A stretch of DNA of 64,000 nucleotides from Fontivita pretiosa (GTDB taxonomy: Bacteria; Planctomycetota; Phycisphaerae; Tepidisphaerales; Tepidisphaeraceae): the NCBI RefSeq assembly GCF_050410795.1, contig NZ_CP191258.1, positions 4,464,001 to 4,528,000 of the forward strand. The letters are read 5' to 3'. Under the pieces are notes generated by a model. The model searched no databases, was not told the origin of the DNA, and saw only the letters and a program-made list of their open reading frames with translations. Made by a program: the position numbers and the translations under genes. How positions within the stretch are numbered: position 1 is the first letter of the stretch; each line of letters starts with the position of its first letter. Shown piece after piece: positions 16,436 to 24,900 of the stretch.

Positions 16436-17332
16436 TCAGGCGGCCTGAGTGGACTGGGCAGCCGGGGCCACCGACATCTGCGGTCGCTGTGACAGTGCCG
16501 GCTCGGATGATATCTGCCGATCGTCGTCAACGCTGAAGTCGCGCAGCCGCAGCGACTCCAGCAGCAGATACCAGCAGAACAGCGGGTTATTTGTCAGATA
16601 CCGCTTCCACAGGCGGCGGGGCTCGGTGCACAGCCGGTAGAACCATTCCAGGCCGGACTTCTGCATCCATCGCGGCGCCTGTCGTTTCAGGCCAGCGTGG
16701 AAGTCGAACGCCGCCCCCACACCGATCATCACCGGCGCGTGCACCCGGCCCAGATGCGCGGCCATCCAGCGTTCCTGTTTGGGCGTGCTCAGACCCACCC
16801 ACACAATGTCGGCGCCGCTGCGGTTGATGAGCTGTACAACCTGGCGATCCTCTTCGTCGGTCAACGGACGAAATGGCGGAGTGTAGGTGCCGACGATCTG
16901 GATGCCCGGGAAGCGGCGACGCAGATTCGTCGCCAGCAGCTCGGCCACTCCGTCGGCCCCGCCGTACAGGAAGTGACGGTGTCCCAGCGGCAGGCCCTGG
17001 GCGCACAATTCGAGCATCAGATCAGGCCCGTAGACGCGACGGACCAGGCCATGTCCGCGCAGCCGGCTGATCCACACCATGGGCATACCGTCAGGGGTGA
17101 CCAGTCCGGCGGCGTTATGGATGCGCTTCAGTTGTTCGTCGCGCTGACTCTCCATCACCCCGTGCACGCCGGTGATGCAGACATAGTTGGGCTGACGGCG
17201 ATCGATCCAGTCGTGGATCTGTCGCACGGCCATCGGCATGTCCACGGCGCTGACCTGAACGCCGAGGATGCTGCACCGCGCGATGTCCTGGCCCGGACAA
17301 GCGGCGCTTGGGTCCGCCGCCCCGGCGGTCAT
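16436..17332 (-). CDS. WecG/TagA/CpsF family glycosyltransferase
   Basis: About 298 residues from the ATG at 17332; in-frame GTG starts at 17368 and 17443 are alternatives, and homology-like sequence begins only at ILGVQVSAVDMP. Family signatures are NYVCITGVHGVME, the TPDGMPMVW loop, RVYGPDLM, FLYGGADGV and VGLSTPKQERWM. Members transfer UDP-N-acetylmannosaminuronate or UDP-ManNAc-type sugars to lipid-linked intermediates of surface polysaccharides. It follows the sugar transferase gene by about 120 bases on the same strand, so it probably adds the second sugar. It converges with secA across 56 bases with no clear terminator. Confidence 0.88.
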   Translation of the reverse strand: MTAGAADPSAACPGQDIARCSILGVQVSAVDMPMAVRQIHDWIDRRQPNYVCITGVHGVMESQRDEQLKRIHNAAGLVTPDGMPMVWISRLRGHGLVRRVYGPDLMLELCAQGLPLGHRHFLYGGADGVAELLATNLRRRFPGIQIVGTYTPPFRPLTDEEDRQVVQLINRSGADIVWVGLSTPKQERWMAAHLGRVHAPVMIGVGAAFDFHAGLKRQAPRWMQKSGLEWFYRLCTEPRRLWKRYLTNNPLFCWYLLLESLRLRDFSVDDDRQISSEPALSQRPQMSVAPAAQSTQAA

Positions 17333-17427
17333 TGATGAAGGATCAGTTTCAGTATCGAGTTGGCTCACGTCACACCAATATCGGCACGAATGGATCGTGG
17401 GTGAAGCCGGTCCGGTGCAGCCGGCGT

Positions 17428-17465
17428 GAAAGTTACCGGGCACCGCGAAAGTTACCGGGCACCGC
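17428..17465. repeat. Perfect 19-bp tandem duplication at the end of the sugar transferase gene
   Basis: The phrase GAAAGTTACCGGGCACCGC occurs twice head to tail. The sugar transferase stop codon (TAA on the minus strand) lies in one copy, and the second copy supplies the bases right after it. It therefore duplicates the gene end without changing the protein. Confidence 0.75.
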
Positions 17466-18621
17466 GTCGCAGCAGCACCGCCGGCACCGTTTGCAGCAGA
17501 ATCAAAAGGTCATGCCAGAAAGTACGGCGGCGGATATACGCCACGTCCATCCGGACCCACTCGGCGAAACTGACGCGGCTGCGTCCCTTGACCTGCCAGA
17601 TGCAGGTCAGGCCGGGCGTGACGTCGAGTCGTCGGCGTTGCCAGCCCTCGCAGGCGTCGGACTCATTGACCGGCAGCGGCCTGGGACCCACCAGCGTCAT
17701 ATCGCCGATGAGCACATTCCAGAGCTGCGGCAGTTCGTCGATGCTGGTTTTGCGCAGGAACGAGCCAACACGCGTCACCCGCGGATCATCCTTGATCTTG
17801 AACGCGGGGCCGTCCTGCTCATTGCGTGACTTGAGTTGTGCCTTCAGCGCCTCGGCGTCCACCACCATCGTGCGGAACTTGTAGATGGTGAACGGACGAC
17901 CACCCAGTCCGGCCCGCTTCTGCTTGAAGATGATCGGACCGGGACTGGTCAGCTTGATGGCGATCGCCGCCGCCAGCATGATCGGCGAGGCCAGAATCAA
18001 TCCCAGCGTGGCGCCGATGATATCGATGGTGCGTTTCCACCAGGGAAGCGGGCGGATCAGCAGCGTCTCCAGACGATGCACAGCGCTGGGCGGCTGCTCC
18101 AGGCCAACCTTCACGCCGTCCAGAAAGTAGGGGATCAGGTTGCGTACCGCATAGCGGCCGTCTCCGTTGCCGTTGCCCGATTCATGACGTGCCAGGGCGG
18201 TGTTCGGCGGGGATTCATCGTCGGTGAACCACTTGGTCGGATAGCAGTAGACCGAGCACAGTGGGCGATGGGCGCGACGCGAGGCCAGCGCGCACACCGC
18301 GTCGGCGAACCGCCAGGCGCCCGTCGCGGACGTGTCCGGCAGCAGCACGCCGATGTGATCGTCATCGTACCATCCCACGTCGTCAGTGGCGCGGATCCGT
18401 CCCAGGATCGTTTTGGCCAGGCGCATCGTCGAAAGCGACGTGCGATCGCGATTTCGCACGCGGAACAGAACCAGGGCAAATTCCCCACCGCTGCGATCGG
18501 CGCGGGCGCTTTCCCGCTGGATCGCGATGTTCATCTGCTCGGGCGTAAGCATGCTCTGCACGGTGCGAACGCGCGGCAGCCGCCTGGCATTGAAATCCGC
18601 GGTGATCGGTCTACGTAACAT
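17452..18621 (-). CDS. Undecaprenyl-phosphate sugar phosphotransferase with GGDEF-like N-terminal domain
   Basis: A 389-residue protein that would start lipid-linked exopolysaccharide synthesis by moving a sugar phosphate to undecaprenyl phosphate. The C-terminal 200 residues are the bacterial sugar transferase domain: a membrane hairpin (IIGATLGLILASPIMLAAAIAIKL), KQKRAGLGGRPFTIYKFRTM, KTSIDELPQLWNVL, MTLVGPRPLP and TPGLTCIWQV. Instead of the usual multi-TM N-terminus, residues 25-150 read as a degenerate GGDEF-like fold (SARADRSGGEFALVLFRV, TDDVGWYDDDHIGVLLPDT). The ATG at 18621 has AAGAGG 8 bases upstream. The gene follows wzc at 450 bases and precedes the WecG-type gene. Confidence 0.9.
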   Translation of the reverse strand: MLRRPITADFNARRLPRVRTVQSMLTPEQMNIAIQRESARADRSGGEFALVLFRVRNRDRTSLSTMRLAKTILGRIRATDDVGWYDDDHIGVLLPDTSATGAWRFADAVCALASRRAHRPLCSVYCYPTKWFTDDESPPNTALARHESGNGNGDGRYAVRNLIPYFLDGVKVGLEQPPSAVHRLETLLIRPLPWWKRTIDIIGATLGLILASPIMLAAAIAIKLTSPGPIIFKQKRAGLGGRPFTIYKFRTMVVDAEALKAQLKSRNEQDGPAFKIKDDPRVTRVGSFLRKTSIDELPQLWNVLIGDMTLVGPRPLPVNESDACEGWQRRRLDVTPGLTCIWQVKGRSRVSFAEWVRMDVAYIRRRTFWHDLLILLQTVPAVLLRRGAR

Positions 18622-18644
18622 AGGTTCTTGCCTCTTACCCTTTC

Positions 18645-18694
18645 GGCGGGATCAGGTGTGCGGCCTCCGTGGCACACGCGGGATCTGATCCGCC
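18645..18694 (-). promoter_or_regulatory. Stem-loop in the sugar transferase 5' leader
   Basis: Read on the minus strand, GGCGGATCAG pairs with CTGATCCCGCC (one bulged base). Inside it GTGTGC pairs perfectly with GCACAC around a GC-rich loop. The hairpin ends about nine bases before the AAGAGG ribosome site of the gene starting at 18621. It has no T-run, so translational or RNA-binding control is more likely than termination. Confidence 0.5.
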
Positions 18695-18787
18695 TTACTA
18701 CTGCAATCCTGGCAGAAGCCTCCTCCGCCTGCTGGTCTACTCCATTGTGCTATGGCTCGTGCCTCTGAAACATTGCACTGCGTCGTG

Positions 18788-18841
18788 TTAGCTCCCACAC
18801 CGACTTGATGATCCCGCCGGCACCCACTTTTGCTTCTGCAA
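18788..18841 (-). CDS. Possible 17-codon leader peptide upstream of the sugar transferase gene
   Basis: A TTG at 18841 follows AAAGGAG with seven bases of spacing, the best ribosome site in this gap, and opens a 17-codon frame (MQKQKWVPAGSSSRCGS) ending in TAA. The hairpin near the main gene start lies downstream. It may be a leader peptide; chance cannot be excluded. Confidence 0.25.
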   Translation of the reverse strand: MQKQKWVPAGSSSRCGS

Positions 18842-19074
18842 TTTCTGTCTCCTTTATAGTGGCCGCCGAGATGCCGTTGTTTCTATATGTCTCGAAACTG
18901 CCGTGCCGGGTATTGCCCGGAACAGGTCCAACTCAGCGTTAATCTTTGCAGGACCATCGGATACGCTCAGCAGCATCGCTCAAACGCCGGTTATCAACTC
19001 CGGGCGTGTTATGCAAGCATGATGCCTGATCGCTGGTAACCATGGAACCTGGTTTCCAAGTTTGTCCAGTTTAC

Positions 19075-21114
19075 CTATTGCCTTGTCTCCACGGTCGATT
19101 TCGGCAAATGACCGCGTGGTTGACCACTGTTTCCATTCCTTGCCGGTCGCACATACGTCGCTCGCCCGTCATGCTGACGCGGGCGTAAATCGTTACTGCC
19201 GTAGTAATACCCTCCGCCGTAGACTTCATAGCCCTTGCGACGCGGGGCGTCGTTGACGATCGCCCCCAGCAGCCGGGCGCCAACGCTCAGCAGGGCGTTG
19301 CGGGCGTGCTCGCCGGCCTTGCGCGTGGACTTGTCCGCACGCAGCACCAGGATCGTCGCGTCGCACACCGCGCCCAGAATCCGGGCATCGGTCACCGCGT
19401 TGACCGGCGGGCTGTCGAAGATGATGTGGTCATAGCGTGTGGCCAGCGTGTCGATCAGCTCGCCAAACTCCCGGCTGTTGAGGATCTCGCTGGGGTTGGC
19501 GGGGATCGGGCCGCAGGGCAGGATGTCCAGCCCCTCCACGCCGGTACGCTGGATCGCCCGTTCCAGCGGCTCGCGTCCGGCCAGTACGCTGGAAAGCCCC
19601 ACCGCGTCCTTGATGTCCAGGTTCTTGTGCTGGGTGGGCTTTCTGAAATCCGCATCCAGCAGCAGCACGCTGCGTCCGGTCTGGGCGATGGCGATGGCCA
19701 GGTTCGATGCGCTGGTGGTCTTGCCGTCGCCGGGCTCGGGGCTGGTGATCAGCAGCGTCTTGCAGGCCGTGCCGTTGGTGCCGAAGTACACGGCGGTTCG
19801 GATGGTGCGGTAGCTTTCGGCCACCACCGACCGGGGGTCCAGATGCACGGTCATGGCGCGGGCGACGGCGGTGCGACGACCGCTCATCGCCGGCACCACG
19901 CCCAAAATGGGCAGGCCGATGATCGTCTGGATCTCCTCGACGCTTCGCAGCCGTCCGTCCAGCCGGTCCCGCAACAGCGCCAGTCCCGCCCCCAGCAGCA
20001 CGCCCGCGACGATCGCCACGGCCATGGTCTGCCTGGGCCGCGGAAACGACTGCCAGGTGATCGCCTGTTCCAGCACCTGAACATTATTGAAGATCTGTGC
20101 GGCGTCCTTGTTGACCTCCAGTTCCTTGATGCGATCGTCCAGACGCTTGACGAATTCCTTCTGGGTGGCCAGGTCCGATGCCAGCCTGGAGTAGTCCACC
20201 GTCAGCGCGTTGGCTTTGACGACCTGCTGGAGCTTCTGCTGGTACTTGATGTACAGGTCTTCTTCGGTGCGTTGGGCGGCCTGGAGGCGCGGGTGTCCGG
20301 GGTTGTACGCGGCCCGGGCTTCGATCGTCGCGAGCTGCGCCTGGATGTACCGTTGCGAGAGATCGGCCAGCTCACGCTGGTAGATCTGATCGAAGTTCAT
20401 GCTCGGGTTCTTCTGCGTGAACTCGAACATCTCGGCCTGAGTACGCTGGAGCTTGGCATCTGCCTCGGCCTTGGTCTTGCGAAGGGATTCCAGGATATCG
20501 TCGGCGGCCGTGCGCTTTTCGACGCTTTGATAATCGGTGTAGGCCTCGACGACAGCATTGACGATTTTGGCGGCGTCATCGGGATAGGGCGAATCGATGG
20601 CGACGGAGATGATGTCGTCTTTGCGTCCGACTTCGGCCTGGAGTCGTTGACGCAGATACAGCGTGACATTTCCGCCGGTCAGCTCGAAGGTCGGGAGCTG
20701 CTTGATCTGCGGCTTGTCGGCGACGAGGCTGAGGATCGGCGCGCTCTTGATGACCTCGGCCTGTGTGTAGAGATAGTTGGATCGCTGAGCTGAGCCGAGG
20801 GTGTCGGTCAGGACGCGCGGGTTGGTCGGTTCGATATAGATTTTGCTTTCGGCGGTGTAAAGGGGTCGGGCGTAGTTGAGGAACGCCATTGCCGCCCCGG
20901 CACCGATCAGCGCGCAAAACAGGACCAGCCAGAAGTGCCGCAGGATCGCGCGGAACAGGGAGGGTTCGGAGATTTGCGGTGGCATGCCGGGCGGCAGTGG
21001 CGCGCCCAGCGGACCGCCCGCGTAGCCGGGCGCGTACGGCGACAACAACGCCTGCTGGGGCGAGCCGCCGTACGGATCGCCGCGGATGATCATCATTTCC
21101 TGACGCCCTGCCAT
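19075..21114 (-). CDS. Wzc/EpsB-type polysaccharide co-polymerase and tyrosine autokinase
   Basis: About 679 residues. Residues 1-50 are a Pro/Gly-rich cytoplasmic stretch. A first membrane segment lies near 60-80 (FWLVLFCALIGAGAAMAFL), then the Wzz domain starting YTAESKIYIEP, a long periplasmic coiled coil (210-350), a PRPRQT Pro-rich motif and second membrane segment (MAVAIVAGVLLGAGLALL), and a cytoplasmic BY-kinase. Walker A is PEPGDGKTTSASN, Walker A' LLLDADFRKP, Walker B IIFDSPPV. A C-terminal tyrosine cluster (YEVYGGGYYYGS) is the autophosphorylation site. It would control chain length and export of exopolysaccharide. The ATG at 21114 is preferred over the GTG two codons earlier, because AGGAG lies nine bases before it. 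Confidence 0.93.
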   Translation of the reverse strand: MAGRQEMMIIRGDPYGGSPQQALLSPYAPGYAGGPLGAPLPPGMPPQISEPSLFRAILRHFWLVLFCALIGAGAAMAFLNYARPLYTAESKIYIEPTNPRVLTDTLGSAQRSNYLYTQAEVIKSAPILSLVADKPQIKQLPTFELTGGNVTLYLRQRLQAEVGRKDDIISVAIDSPYPDDAAKIVNAVVEAYTDYQSVEKRTAADDILESLRKTKAEADAKLQRTQAEMFEFTQKNPSMNFDQIYQRELADLSQRYIQAQLATIEARAAYNPGHPRLQAAQRTEEDLYIKYQQKLQQVVKANALTVDYSRLASDLATQKEFVKRLDDRIKELEVNKDAAQIFNNVQVLEQAITWQSFPRPRQTMAVAIVAGVLLGAGLALLRDRLDGRLRSVEEIQTIIGLPILGVVPAMSGRRTAVARAMTVHLDPRSVVAESYRTIRTAVYFGTNGTACKTLLITSPEPGDGKTTSASNLAIAIAQTGRSVLLLDADFRKPTQHKNLDIKDAVGLSSVLAGREPLERAIQRTGVEGLDILPCGPIPANPSEILNSREFGELIDTLATRYDHIIFDSPPVNAVTDARILGAVCDATILVLRADKSTRKAGEHARNALLSVGARLLGAIVNDAPRRKGYEVYGGGYYYGSNDLRPRQHDGRATYVRPARNGNSGQPRGHLPKSTVETRQ

Positions 21115-21938
21115 TTCCACTGACTCCTGGCCCCCTGGGGCAATCTACGATACCCGTGCACACGGGCAAACCGCAGATTCACTCCTCGCCGCAACACGTC
21201 CGGTAACTGCCTTGCGCATCGTTGCCCCATTGGGTGATGCTGGCGGCGATGCTCCGAGCGGCACTGCCTGAGCCCTGGCGTGCCTGATAATCTTCGGCAA
21301 CCTGGTTGTCTTTGGATCGTCTTTCTGCATCCATCAAGCCAACGAGGTCCGAGAATCCCATCCGCTGCGCCCGGGAGCCTGAAGTTGTCTGGCCGGGCTT
21401 TTGTGCCTGCGGCCACCAACACCCGCGGGGCAGTCGAGCCACCGCGGCGGCGATGCCGTGGGAATCACTGATCGCTCATCTGACCGAATCGATGCACCCA
21501 CATCGGCTTGGATTGCCTGGTTTTCACAGAGCGTCCCGTCGAGCAACCCGGGTCGGTGCCTGCTCCCGAGCCGCGCCAAGGCCCTGCATCAGACGACCGT
21601 CATCCTAAGGCCCGTGCTCTGCGGGCACAATGCCTGAACCTTGTGACTCGGCAGCGGGGGAATCGTGGATCCGGTCTGCCAACACTATACCTCACAACCG
21701 CCAAGCGAGCGTCATGCCACAATTGAAGTCGAAGCAGATAAAGCAATTAAGTTATTGAACAAAATGGTCTTATATCTCGAAGCGAGGTGTGCGCCGCTGC
21801 GCGCTTTGCTGGCGAAGCATGCTCGGTCGTACGGTTGCAGTGCAGGTGTGGGGATGGATTGCGTGACTTTGCTCACACAGTTAGTGAAGATGGGAAAGAT
21901 TGTGGCGGATGCTTGCTCTTGCAACAGCCGGACGTGGA
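21115..21938. other. 824-base gap between wzc and dnaE2, no convincing gene
   Basis: Only short frames occur. The most protein-like is a 60-residue minus-strand frame at 21179-21361. The stretch 21710-21790 is clearly AT-richer than its surroundings. No tRNA, hairpin terminator with a T-run, or known repeat was seen. The promoter of wzc should lie in the left part. Confidence 0.55.
21179..21361 (-). CDS. Possible small protein upstream of wzc
   Basis: A 60-residue frame (MGFSDLVGLMDAERRSKDNQ ... ASITQWGNDAQGSYRTCCGEE) reads in the same direction as wzc, ending 64 bases before its start. Composition is protein-like (Ala, Gln, Ser, acidic end), but there is no clear ribosome site and no family match that I can recall. 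Confidence 0.25.
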   Translation of the reverse strand: MGFSDLVGLMDAERRSKDNQVAEDYQARQGSGSAARSIAASITQWGNDAQGSYRTCCGEE

Positions 21939-24900
21939 TCAATGGAAATCCCGGGAACTGATCGCGTATCCGCAAATCAGATCGCTGCGATCCAGCAGCC
22001 GCTTGGCCATCACGTGGACGACCTGCCCCTGACGTTGGAGATAGCCATCGCACTGGAGCAGAGCTGCGTGTCGAGCGGCGGCGCGGTAGCGCTCGTAAAT
22101 GTCGGGCTTGACAATCAGATTCACCACGCCGGTTTCGTCCTCCAACGTCATAAACACAACGCCCGAGGCGGTACCGGGACGCTGCCGCACCAGCACCAGC
22201 CCGGCGACCTTCACCCACCGCCCGTTCGGCAGCGATGTCGCCTGCCGCGCGGTCAGGATCCGCTGCCCGTCCAGTGCCTCGCGCGCGAACGAGACCGGAT
22301 GTCGTTTCAGCGACAGCCCGGTGGTCTGGTAATCAATCTTGACCTCCTGCGGCAGCGGCATTGTCGGGAGGCGGGCAGATGAGCAGTCGGGAGGATCGGA
22401 AGATGGAGCGTGGTCGATCAGCGGCGCCGAGACATCCTTCAGCTCCAGCGCATCCCAGAGCGACTGCCGGCGGGACAGACCCAGCGAGCCGAACGCATCG
22501 GCCTCGGCCAACTTTCGGATGGTCCAGACCGGCAGCCCCGTTGTGCGCTGAAGGTGCTCGATGGATTTGAATTGCCCGACTCGTGTGCGCGCTTCGACGA
22601 GCAGCCTGGCGTGAGCTTCCTTCAGGCCCTTGATCTGTCGAAAGCCCAGCCTCAGCGCCGGGCCGTTCATTCCCCAGGTTGCCTTTCCCGACCCTTCGTG
22701 GCTCCGTGGCTCCGTGCCTTGGTGCCTTTCTTCCAGTGTGCAATCCCACTGGCTGAAGTTCACGTCGATCGGGCGCACTTGCACGCCATGTTCGCGCGCG
22801 TCCCGCACGATCTGCGCCGGCTGATAAAAGCCCATCGGCTGACTGTTCAGCAGCGCGGCGCAGAAGGCGGCGGGGTGGTAACGCTTCAGCCAGGCAGATA
22901 CGTACACCAGCAGCGCGAACGACGCGGCGTGCGACTCGGGAAAGCCATAGTCTCCGAAGCCCTTGATCTGCTCGAAGCACTGCTGTGCGAACTGGAGGCT
23001 GTAGCCGTTGCGGAGCATGCCGTCGATGATCCGCTCGCGAAAGCGCAGCAGCTCGCCGCTCTTGCGCCACGCCGCCATCGCGCGGCGGAGCTGGTCGGCC
23101 TCGGCGCCGCTGAAGCCGGCGGCGACCATCGCGATCCGCATCGCCTGTTCCTGAAACAGCGGCACGCCCAGCGTCTTCCCCAGGACCTGCCGCAGCGCCT
23201 CGCTCGGATAGCTCACGACCTCCTGGCCGTTGCGCCGCCGCAGGTACGGGTGGACCATGTTCCCCTGGATCGGCCCGGGCCGCACGATCGCGACCTCGAT
23301 CACCAGGTCGTAGAAATTCCTCGGTCGCAGTCGCGGGAGCATCGACATCTGGGCGCGCGATTCAATCTGAAACACGCCAATGGTGTCGGCGTCGCAGATC
23401 ATGTCGTAGACGGCCGGGTCTTCCGAAGGGATCGTGTGAAGCTCAAGGCACGCAGGCGCGGAGGCACGATGGACGGACGATGGGGAGATGGGGAGATGAG
23501 AGGATGGGGAGTACGGCCCATCGCCCCATCGTCCCATCGCCCCATCGCCCCATCGTAGCATGATTCCTTCGTGCCTTCGTGCCTCCGTGCCTCCGTGCCT
23601 TCCATTTAGCATACTGAACGCCTTCGAAATGCACGTGAGCATCCCCAGCGCCAGCACATCCACCTTCAGGATCCCCAGTTCATCGATGTCGTCCTTGTCC
23701 CACTCGATCACGGTCCGGTCCGGCATCGCGGCGTTTTCGATGGGGACAAGCTCGCACAGCGGGCCGCGGGTCATCACCATGCCGCCGACGTGCTGGCTGA
23801 GATGTCGCGGGAAGCCCAGAAGCTGGCCGACGAGTTCGGTCACCTGTTTCACCGTGCGATCGTTCGGATCCAGCCCGCACTCGCGCATCATCGACTCGCT
23901 CAGCGTCCCGCGGTGCCACCAGTCCAGCTTCCTGGCCATCGAATCGACCATGTCCAGGCTCAGCCCCATCGCCTTGCCCACATCCCGAACGGCCGAGCGA
24001 CCGCGGTAGGTGATCACTTCGGCGGCGATGCCGCAGCGGTCGCGGCCGTACTTCTGATAGACGTACTGGATCACCTCCTCGCGGCGCTCATGCTCGAAAT
24101 CGACGTCGATGTCCGGCGGCTCGTTCCGCGCGGCACTGACGAAACGCTCGAACAGCAGATCGATCCTGGCCGGATCGACCGACGTGATGCCGATGCAGTA
24201 GCAGACGGCGCTGTTGGCCGCCGAGCCTCTTCCCTGACACAGGATGCCGCGGCTGCGCGCATACTTCACCAGGTCATAGACCGTGAGGAAGTACGCCTCG
24301 ATCCTGAGTTGCTCGATCAGCTTCAGCTCGCGTTCGATCAGGGCGCGAACTTTGTCGGGGATGCCGTCGGGATAGCGCTCCGCCGCGCCGCTCCAGGCAA
24401 GCTGCGAGAGATACTGGATTGGCGTCTGCCCGGCCGGCACAACCTCATCGGGATATTCGTACTTCAATTGCTCGAGACTGAAGTTGCACTGCCCGGCGAT
24501 TTCGATGGCGCGATCAATCGCTGCGGGGTATTCGGCAAAGAGCCTGTGCATCTGCGCCGGCGACTTGAGGTACCGCTCGCCATTGGCAAAGAGCCGGAAG
24601 CCCGCTTCATGAATGGTGCAGCCGTGACGGATGCAGGTCAGCACGTCCTGAAGCGCGCGTCGGCCGGGGTCGTGGTAGTAAACGCCATTGGTCGCCAGCA
24701 GCGGGATGCGCGTTTCGCGACTGAGCCGGATCATGCGATCGAGATGGGTTTCGTCATCGGCGCCGTATAACCGCGAAACCGCAAGCGACAGGCGATCACT
24801 CATGGTTTCGCGAAGGATGTGCAGCACACCGCTGGGGCACAGATTCCTGTCAGTCGTCGGGCAAAAGCATGCCGCGGCGAGCAAGCCCTCGCAGTGTTCG

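Larger units (their letters stand above)
18622..19074 (-). other. 452-base gap: long leader of the sugar transferase gene
   Basis: No protein of normal length fits here. On the minus strand the last 80 bases hold a strong hairpin (18645-18694) just before the ribosome site. A 17-codon frame with a well-placed AGGAG lies at 18788-18841, and there is a CCGGG/CCCGG hairpin at 18905-18920 with no T-run. Base composition is lower in GC than the flanking genes. I see no tRNA and no named riboswitch core. Confidence 0.6.

Noticed and set aside
18905..18920. CCGGG/CCCGG hairpin after wzc as a terminator
   Set aside because: Five-base stem with no following T-run on either strand; too weak to call.
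21665..21961. 98-codon plus-strand frame in the gap before dnaE2
   Set aside because: No ribosome site, runs over the dnaE2 3' end, composition unconvincing; kept only as an AT-rich anomaly.
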